Source: Prochilodus magdalenae (taxonomy: Eukaryota; Chordata; Actinopteri; Characiformes; Prochilodontidae). From it: a stretch of 64,000 nucleotides of DNA. The notes under the pieces are model-generated. The model worked only from the letters and a program-made list of their open reading frames with translations, made no database searches and was not told where the DNA came from. Where the stretch lies: contig JAMWET010000641.1 of NCBI GenBank assembly GCA_024036415.1, positions 1 to 64,000 on the forward strand. Direction: 5' to 3'. Shown here one piece after another: positions 58,062 through 64,000 of this stretch. Position 1 is the first letter of the stretch; each line of letters begins with the position of its first letter. The position numbers were made by a program, and so were the translations under genes.

Positions 58062-58141
58062 GGACACAGACACACACACGGACACACTCTCTCAGAGTCT
58101 GAATCGTCTTCATGAAATCATTAAATAAACTCAGTTTTTAC
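57123..58141. other. First intron
   Basis: AT-rich intron between the 5' UTR exon and the ATG exon, with a (CATA)n/(CA)n microsatellite near its 5' end. Confidence 0.6.
57998..58085. repeat. (CATA)n/(CA)n microsatellite
   Basis: Mixed CATA, CA and CACG units, beginning about 55 bp inside the first intron from the 5' UTR exon donor. Confidence 0.95.
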
Positions 58142-58190
58142 CTTCTGCTTTCTCTCCAAACGCTGATCTACCTCGTTCTTCACACGGACT
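58142..58190 (-). other. Candidate 5' UTR exon of the NLR gene
   Basis: A minus-strand donor GCAGAAG|GTAAAAACTG ends a stretch with no ATG (for example GAACGAGGTAGATCAGCG). It lies where a non-coding first exon is expected, upstream of the ATG exon and directly downstream of the ISRE-like motif. The transcription start is not defined; the upper limit is a guess. Confidence 0.55.
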
Positions 58191-58211
58191 GATTTTCTTT
58201 CACTTTCACGT
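58191..58211 (-). promoter_or_regulatory. ISRE-like (IRF) element at the NLR promoter
   Basis: The minus strand reads GTGAAAGTGAAAGAAAAT, two perfect GAAANN steps followed by a third GAAAA. It matches the IRF-binding ISRE consensus GAAANNGAAA. It sits immediately upstream of, or at, the likely transcription start. An inverted CCAAT (ATTGGTCAAAG on the minus strand, near 58288) lies about 80 bp further upstream. Confidence 0.65.
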
Positions 58212-58599
58212 TAAACCGGATCAGTCTGGCACCAGAGCAGGATGTGGAAGCAGGAACGAAGGGAGTGGAGCCATGAGTCCTTTGACCAATCCAGAGCTCT
58301 ATTCAGCTCTCTGACTAAAAACCTGGGATAAGGCCAAACACCCTGTGTTCAGGTAAACCTGGAACATCTGGTATTTTAGAGTGTAGTGGTTTGTATGTGA
58401 TGGTTGGTTTATTAACACATGAGGTTTAAAACATTAAGAGGGATCATATTCAGGTGTGTAGTGCTATTCTGCTCCCTCTACTGCATTAGAGATATTACAA
58501 CAGACCATGTGACTTACCTGCACTCCAGGTACATGATTCACACCTGTCTGATAAGAAGATGGATAAGTTTATTCATAAAGTTATAAATAGTTATAATAA
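58212..58599. other. NLR upstream region
   Basis: Presumed proximal promoter. Besides the CCAAT motif near 58288 I see no TATA box in a convincing place and no CpG island. Confidence 0.4.
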
Positions 58600-59170
58600 G
58601 GCAGATATTTGGTTCTTATAGAGGCCTTTTCTTATTTATCTCATTCTATAACAAATAAAACTATAACACATTTAAAAAAAAACACTGAGATCTACATGTC
58701 TAGTGGCGGTTTTTACACTACAGAAATAGAATCACTAGAACATTCATTCTTCTTCTGTGAGTTTACATTAAAATCCTGGAATGATGTGTATAATTAATTA
58801 TCTCTTAATATAAATAGTCTAACAGAATTTCAGTACGGTCTACCACGTGATGTTTCTGATATACACTAGTTATTATTATGGGTAATAAATACCCTACTGA
58901 TATACTTTTCTCTCTTTCATGAATGATTTTGTTGGTTATTTTAGTTCACTAAAATATCTAGAACTAGATAGAGTATTTAGAAATATAAAATAATATATAT
59001 CCTGGATATTTGAATGGTAAAGGTCTTTATCAGTCTCTGATGTGTACTTGTTAAAGGCTGTGAATCCCCCTTTACCATTTCACACTTCTTCTTATCTTGG
59101 TTGTATCTGTTTATTTTTATGCTCCTGATTTACTCTGTAAATGGTATATGGCTCAGTTTTAAATAACCTA
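58600..59170 (+). mobile_element. LINE ORF2 C-terminal remnant (L1/Tx1-like)
   Basis: The plus-strand frame reads TEIESLEHSFFFCEF and then LKSWNDVYN. This has the ETLEH-x-F-x-x-C...W layout of the C-terminal domain of L1-type ORF2 proteins. Later pieces (FSLFHE, FTKIS) are in broken frames. Only about 150 codons survive. Confidence 0.4.
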
Positions 59171-59759
59171 TCATACTGATTCTTTTATTAAACAAGCCCA
59201 GTGTGTAACTCTGTACTGTGTGATTCTTCTTCTTCCCCCTTTTAAAGTAAAACAAGTCCAATCATCTATTTATTAACTGAGTTACTGAGTAATACAGTCA
59301 AGCGGTAGAGTCTACGAAGCACAGTCAGATTGTGGACTGAAAAGAAAAAAAAGGGTTAAAAGAAAGAACTGTAAACAACAGCATATTAAAGTTATTACCA
59401 TCTGTGTTTTTTTCGGAGAAGCATGACTGTATTCGCCTGCAGTTCCGGAGGTGGATGGTAGGTGGCAGTGGGGCGTTCTGCACTTTCAGTTGTTCACAGA
59501 GTATCACGTGAGTTAATTGCCTCAGTATCCCCCTGTACAGAGTAGAGGGAGGTGCGGAGCGAGCCACTGTCCCTGTTAATGGCCATTTCTATGTTTTTGC
59601 AGATCTACTCTTGTCTCCTCATTAAAGGGGCAGTTCAGGCCTCGTTCTTTGAGCCCGCAACATCTACACACCCCTTGTTTTATTACGTTACAGTTTTATT
59701 CTTACACACAATCAAAATTAGAGAATATACAGTTTTATTTTACTGATAAAAATCGTTTA
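59171..59759. other. Unassigned stretch without a gene
   Basis: The 80-codon minus-strand frame at 59325-59567 has no recognisable domain. Nothing else supported. Confidence 0.4.
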
Positions 59760-60060
59760 TTTAGGGGTTACATATCTGTACACTCCCCCAGCCTGATGCT
59801 GGGCTGATGCACCTTTGACAACAATGGCAGCTTCAAGGCATCTTGGGAAAGAAGCTACGAGCTTGGTGCACTTGTTTCTGGACACTGTTGCCCATTCCTC
59901 TTGGGATGTCCTTCTAAGCTCTGTCAGGTTGGATGGGGAACATCAGTAGACATTTTCAGCTCTTCCACAGATGTTCAACTGGATTCAGGTCTGGGCTCTG
60001 GCTATTCAACTCAGGGACATTCACAGACTCTCTCTAAAGCGTCTCCTGAGTTCTAAGGGA
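59760..60060 (-). pseudogene. Tc1-like transposase C-terminal fragment (antisense)
   Basis: Read on the minus strand this gives LTELRRTSQEEWATVS, then CTKLVASFPRCLEAAIVVKG, the characteristic C terminus of Tc1 transposases. It ends abruptly at about 60060 against a second Tc1 fragment in the opposite orientation. Confidence 0.6.
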
Positions 60061-60675
60061 AGGGAAGAATGAATGGGGCCATGTATCGTGAGATTTTAAG
60101 CCAAAACCTTCTTCCATCAGTGAGAGCATTGAAGATGGAACGTGGCTGGGTCTTCCAGCATGACAATGATCCCACCCCTCGGGCAACAAAGAAGTGGCTC
60201 CGTAAAAAGCATTTCAAGGTCCTGAAGTGGCCTAGCCAGTCTCCAGACCTCAACCTCATAGAAAATCTGTGGAGGGAGTTGAAATTCTCTGTTGCCCAGC
60301 AACAGCCCCAAAACATCACTGCTCTAGAGGAGATCTGCATGGATGAATGGGCCAAAATACCAGCTACAGTGAGTGCACACCTGGTGAAGACTTACAGGAA
60401 ACGTTTGACCTCTGTCATTGCCAATAAAGGTTATGTTATGTTAAGTGTTAAGTTGAACTTTTGTTATTGACCAAATACTTATTTTTCACCATAATTTACA
60501 AATAAATTATTTAAAGATTCCACAATGTTTTTTCTTGTTTTTTTTTTTGCTTTTTTTTCATTTTGTCTCTAATAGTTGAAGTGTACCTATGATGTAAATT
60601 ACAGACCTCTCTCATCTTTCTAAGTAGGAGAACTTGCACAATCAGTGGTTGACTAAATACTTTTTTGCCCCACTG
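60061..60675 (+). mobile_element. 3' half of a second Tc1-like transposon
   Basis: The plus-strand frame 60069-60470 (133 codons) contains [25 protein letters not shown] (second catalytic Asp), [13 protein letters not shown] (third acid, Glu) and [19 protein letters not shown] small deletion follows DNDP. Downstream sequence ends in GACTAAATACTTTTTTGCCC and CACTG|TA, one intact terminal repeat (60675). The other end and the N-terminal half are missing. Confidence 0.75.
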
Positions 60676-62072
60676 TATGCCCATGTGAGGAAGGAGTTTG
60701 TCTCTGTTGCATCCTGTAGTAATCAAAAATGTCCCAAATCCAATACATTTTCTTGTACAAACATATTTTATCCTGAACGGCATTGGATCCTCTGAATTAT
60801 GAGGTCATTAAAGAATTGAAATAGCAGACTGTGCCAGAGTGGTAGTGCAGGAGACGCTCTGTTTAAACCACCTGTTTCATTCTAGAAGGGTGTTGATCCT
60901 GGAACATACAAAAGATGGTGCTAGTGTAACAGTGTTAAAAGTGTATTTTATATATAAATAAGTTCAGTGAAATTCCTGCAAATGAGTTCAGCACCACCTG
61001 CTGGTTAAATGCTGCCAGTGTCAGTATAACAGGAGTGCATGCTGGGAGACCCCCAGCAGTCTGAGATATCCCTGCTGTGGGTAAGTTGTCTCTCTGCAGA
61101 GCTCCAGTGAAAATCACTAAAATATCAAAATAAGTACTCAGCGCTAGTATATTTTAATATTTAACAGATCTAAATGACTATATAATGAACATGCATGTGT
61201 TAGTTACATGTATTAAATTAATTTTAAATTAAAGTAATTTTTGTGTGCCGATTAGCTAGCTGATTTAGCTAGCAGGCCACATGTCACTGTGGCTAATAAT
61301 GTTCTGTTTAGGCTGCCTAGCTGACCAGACACTGAACTGACGTATATTTGAATGCTGAACTCGTTTCAGGTGGGTTTAATTCTATAATTCTTGTAATTCC
61401 TTTGGGTATATTAACAAGTTAAACATTTGAGGAATTATAAAATGTGCTATAGCTTGAGCCTAGCTCTGCTAGGTGTGTTGTATTTGGAGTAACCACAAGG
61501 TGGCAGTATTGTTTGTTTATTTGTAATGGTTTCAACTGTGAAAATCTACAAAATGGATGATGTGATTTGAGCAACTATAGTATGATTTTATAAGAATGTT
61601 TTTATTTCAATTTTATTTTGGTTTAAGTTACATTGATACTGATAGAATATTGTAATAATAATAATAATAATAACAATATAATTACATAAATAGATACAAT
61701 TATAAATGTTTCGTGACCTAATTAATATTTACTATATCTTTACTATACGATTACTGTTTTTTCTATTTTTATGTACCATGAAAAACTACATACAGAAAAA
61801 CCCAGCAGTCTGAGATATCCCTGCCAGACGCTGAACTGACGTATATTTGAATGCTGAACTCGTTTCAGAATAAAAGACCCATCATCCAACCATGTGGTGT
61901 CCATCCTTGGGGCGGGACAGAGTAGGAAAGGTCACAATAGGCCCAGCACAATGAACATTTACTGTATTTACAGCTTCACGTCCCCCCGTGTTGTTCTATA
62001 GTTACCTCATGCAGCAGAGACTTAAATGTCGCTTGGTTCCACGTTCTCCTCTCAGTTTATATTCCATATGTA
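60676..62072. other. Unassigned stretch with internal duplication
   Basis: The segment 61795-61870 repeats two separate pieces of the upstream DNA, 61052-61075 (CAGCAGTCTGAGATATCCCT) and 61324-61370 (CTGAACTGACGTATATTTGA), joined directly. An (AAT)n run lies at 61652-61673. No coding exon is recognised. Confidence 0.5.
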
Positions 62073-63688
62073 CAGTGCCCTCCATAATTATTGGCACCCC
62101 TGGTTAAGATGTGTTCTTTAGCTTCTCATAAATTGAGTTTTTTTTCAAAATAATATAGGACCACGATGGAAAAAAAAGAGTAAAATCCAACCTTTAACTC
62201 AAGTGAATTTATTCAGTAGGAAAAAAATCCCACATTAAGAAATAATTGTTTAACATCAAATCATGTGTGCCACAATTATTAGCACCCCTGATGTTAATAC
62301 TTTGTACAACCCCCTTTTGCCAACAAAACAGCACCTAATCTTCTCCTATAATGTTTCACAAGATGGGAGAATACAGAAAGAGGGATCTTTGACCATTCCT
62401 CTTTGCACATTCTCTCTAAATCATCCAGCGACCTGGGTCCTCTCCTCTGCACTCTCCTCTTCAGCTCACCCCACAGGTTTTCAATGGGGTTGAGATCTGG
62501 GGACTGAGCTGGCCATGGGAGGTGCTTGATTCTGTGTGTGGTGAACCATTTCTGTGTAGATTTGGCCATATGTTTAGGGTCATTATCTTGCTGAGAGACA
62601 CAGTGGCGACCCATCTTCAGCTTTCGGGCAGAAGCCACCAGATTTTGTTTTAAAATGTCCTGGTATTTCAGAGCATTCATGATGCCATGCACCCTAACAA
62701 GGTTCCCAGGGCCTTTGGAAGAGAAACAGGCCCACAGCATCACTGATCCTCCCCTGTATTTCACAGTGGGCATGAGGTGCTTTTCTGCATACTCAGCTCT
62801 TGTGTTACGCCAGACCCACTTAGAGCATTTGTTGCCAAAAAGCTCTCTTTGTTTCATCTGACCAATGCACACATTGCACACATCCCAGTTGAAGTCCCAG
62901 TACCGCTTAGCAAACTCCAAACGTTTGCGTTTATGATTGTGAGTGAGAAAAGGTTTTTTCTGTGCATGCCTCCCAAACAGCTTGTTGGCATGTAGATAGC
63001 GCCTGATGGTTGTTTTGGAGACTTTGTGACCCCAAGAAGCTACCATTTGTTGCAATTCTGTAACAGTGAGCTTTGGAGAACTTTTTATTTCTCTTATCAT
63101 CCTCCTCACTGTGCGTGGTGGCAAAATAAACTTGCGTCCTCGTCCAGGCTTGTTTACCACTGTTCCAGTTGTTTTAAACTTCTTAATAATTCCTCTGACA
63201 GTAGATATGGACAGGTGTAGGCGAGTGGCTATTTTCTTGTAGCCATTGCCTGACTTGTGAAGGTCAACACACATCTGCCTTACTTGAATGGTATGTTCCT
63301 TTGTCTTTCCCATGTTGAAGAGAAATGGCCTCTGTGTCACGTCATATTTATACCCCAGGGAAACAGGAAGTTGTGAATTACTAATTAAATGTTCCTACAT
63401 ACTCTGATCAACTTCGTAAACTACTGTAGAAGTGACAGAAATACTTTTATTAAATTTATTTCCTAAGAATTGTTAGGGGTGCCAATAATTGTGGAACAGG
63501 TGATTTTATGAAGAATAATTATTTCTTAGTCAGGGATTTTATTTCCCCCTTAAAATTCACTTGAGTTAAAGGTTGGATTTTACTCTTTTTTTCCATCGTG
63601 GTCCTATATTATTTTGAAAAAAACTCAATTTATGAGAAGCTAAAGAACACATCTTAACCAGGGGTGCCAATAATTATGGAGGGCACTG
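62073..63688 (-). mobile_element. Complete Tc1-like transposon, 1616 bp
   Basis: Inverted repeats of about 215 bp begin CAGTGCCCTCCATAATTATT on the left and, reversed, CAGTGCCCTCCATAATTATT on the right. TA lies on both sides (62071-62072 and 63689-63690). Internal repeats of GGGTGCCAATAATT-type sequence mark the inner ends of the TIRs. The two TIRs remain highly similar, suggesting a fairly recent insertion. Confidence 0.92.
62294..63340 (-). CDS. Tc1-like transposase, open but probably inactive
   Basis: A 348-codon ORF, close to full length for the family. A better start than the first Met is MGKTKEHT at residue 10. HTH DNA-binding region: IATRLHLSISTVRGIIKKF (about 38-56). A basic GRGRKF hinge follows, then a second HTH (VSKTTIRRYLHANKL). 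The DDE domain has the second Asp in SQQDNDPKHMAKS and the third acid (Glu) in QSPDLNPIENLW. Tc1 transposases cut at the TIRs and join at TA. Where WSDET with the first catalytic Asp is expected, the ORF reads VCIGQMKQRELFG. Another frame at 62847-62864 does read WSDETK. Two small indels therefore appear to cancel each other, keeping the ORF open but removing the first Asp. Confidence 0.85.
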   Translation of the reverse strand: MTQRPFLFNMGKTKEHTIQVRQMCVDLHKSGNGYKKIATRLHLSISTVRGIIKKFKTTGTVVNKPGRGRKFILPPRTVRRMIREIKSSPKLTVTELQQMVASWGHKVSKTTIRRYLHANKLFGRHAQKKPFLTHNHKRKRLEFAKRYWDFNWDVCNVCIGQMKQRELFGNKCSKWVWRNTRAEYAEKHLMPTVKYRGGSVMLWACFSSKGPGNLVRVHGIMNALKYQDILKQNLVASARKLKMGRHCVSQQDNDPKHMAKSTQKWFTTHRIKHLPWPAQSPDLNPIENLWGELKRRVQRRGPRSLDDLERMCKEEWSKIPLSVFSHLVKHYRRRLGAVLLAKGGCTKY

Positions 63689-63690
63689 TA

Positions 63691-64000
63691 TGTGTCAGTT
63701 TGACTGAAACCACATACCCATCAACACAAACCCGCTTCTGATTGAATATGCCAATATGCCTGTGTATCTAAGATTAGAAACCAACTATTGAACTTCTCCA
63801 ATGGTGGAACATCTCTCCGAGCCCGGCTCTCTTACCGGAACCTCCTGTTTCTAAGACCCACCACACTGGCACTCCCTGAGTTCTTGCTCTACTTGAGTAG
63901 TGTAGTAGCATAGTAGTGTATTCCCATTTACAAAATGGGGGGCATAAAATATTAATAAAATATTAAAATAAAAAAACACAATAAAATGTACATGTAAACA
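63691..64000. other. Window end, no feature seen
   Basis: AT-rich sequence after the Tc1-like element. Nothing supported. Confidence 0.5.

Larger units (their letters stand above)
9392..58190 (-). other. NLRC3-like NLR gene (FISNA-NACHT-LRR), gene span
   Basis: This is a gene-level entry; its exons are listed separately. It encodes a cytosolic NOD-like receptor of the fish-expanded NLRC3-like group. NACHT proteins bind and hydrolyse ATP and oligomerise, and LRRs typically sense ligands or hold the protein inactive. Transcription runs from a 5' UTR exon at about 58.19 kb to at least 9392. Coding exons carry 53, 117, 55, 202 and 1774 coding nt, which sum to 733 codons plus 2 nt with every junction in phase. 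Five intact LRR exons of 174 bp follow, each phase-symmetrical. The predicted product is about 1,020 residues before an unidentified terminal exon. Introns between LRR exons reach 12-15 kb and are packed with transposons and duplicated blocks, so annotation pipelines may split the gene or skip exons. The far LRR exons could belong to a neighbouring NLR copy, but no second NACHT exon lies in the window. No B30.2 (PRY-SPRY) exon was seen. Confidence 0.85.

Overview
The window is vertebrate, almost certainly teleost, genomic DNA. It has GT-AG introns of many kilobases, (CA)n, (AT)n and (TCAC)n microsatellites, Tc1-, Harbinger- and hAT-like DNA transposons, LINE and SINE fragments, and a fish-type NLR gene whose NACHT domain is preceded by the fish-specific FISNA region. 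An ostariophysan (catfish or characin relative) is a guess from the repeat content, not a demonstration. No bacterial feature, CRISPR array, rRNA gene or functional tRNA gene was found.

The one gene that looks alive is an NLRC3-like NLR gene on the minus strand, running from about 58.2 kb down to at least 9.4 kb. Reading in its direction: a short 5' UTR exon (58142-~58190) beside an ISRE-like site; a coding exon with the ATG at 57097; exons at 55256-55372, 53542-53596 and 53098-53299; the large FISNA-NACHT exon 50473-52246 with intact Walker A, Walker B and winged-helix motifs; then five intact 174-bp LRR exons (46506-46679, 33788-33961, 18172-18345, 13856-14029, 9392-9565) and two broken ones near 42.2-42.55 kb. 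Every junction I could check is in phase: 733 codons plus 2 nt to the end of the NACHT exon, then 58 codons per LRR exon. No exon with a stop codon was found after the last LRR.

The rest of the 9-40 kb region is the introns of that gene. They are built from four related blocks (about 8.9-11.7, 12.4-17.3, 17.3-23.7 and 32.1-40.0 kb). Each block carries one LRR exon, so the LRR array seems to have grown by segmental duplication of exon plus intron. The copies act as empty-site references for each other. They expose a hAT-like insertion (14368-15498), a possible solo LTR (18619-19101), a 579-bp TIR element that has captured neighbouring host sequence (34866-35444) and a Tc1-like element (37884-39450). 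Between blocks 3 and 4 lie a dispersed repeat split by a 1.63-kb Harbinger-like element, a LINE remnant and a broken class I endogenous retrovirus (gag to env, about 27.2-31.85 kb). A homogenised 60-bp minisatellite (40203-41962) lies beside the two broken LRR exons.

Outside the NLR gene: 0-3.5 kb has short repeats and an indel-rich satellite with a period of 445-508 bp. Around 4.3-4.5 kb there is a frameshifted SET-domain pseudo-exon. At 4.9-5.6 kb lie a MITE with a long pyrimidine tract and a CpG-rich candidate first exon on the minus strand. At 58.6-63.7 kb, upstream of the NLR promoter, are a LINE remnant, two Tc1 fragments in opposite orientation, and a complete Tc1-like element. Its 348-codon transposase ORF is open, but the first catalytic Asp is read out of frame.
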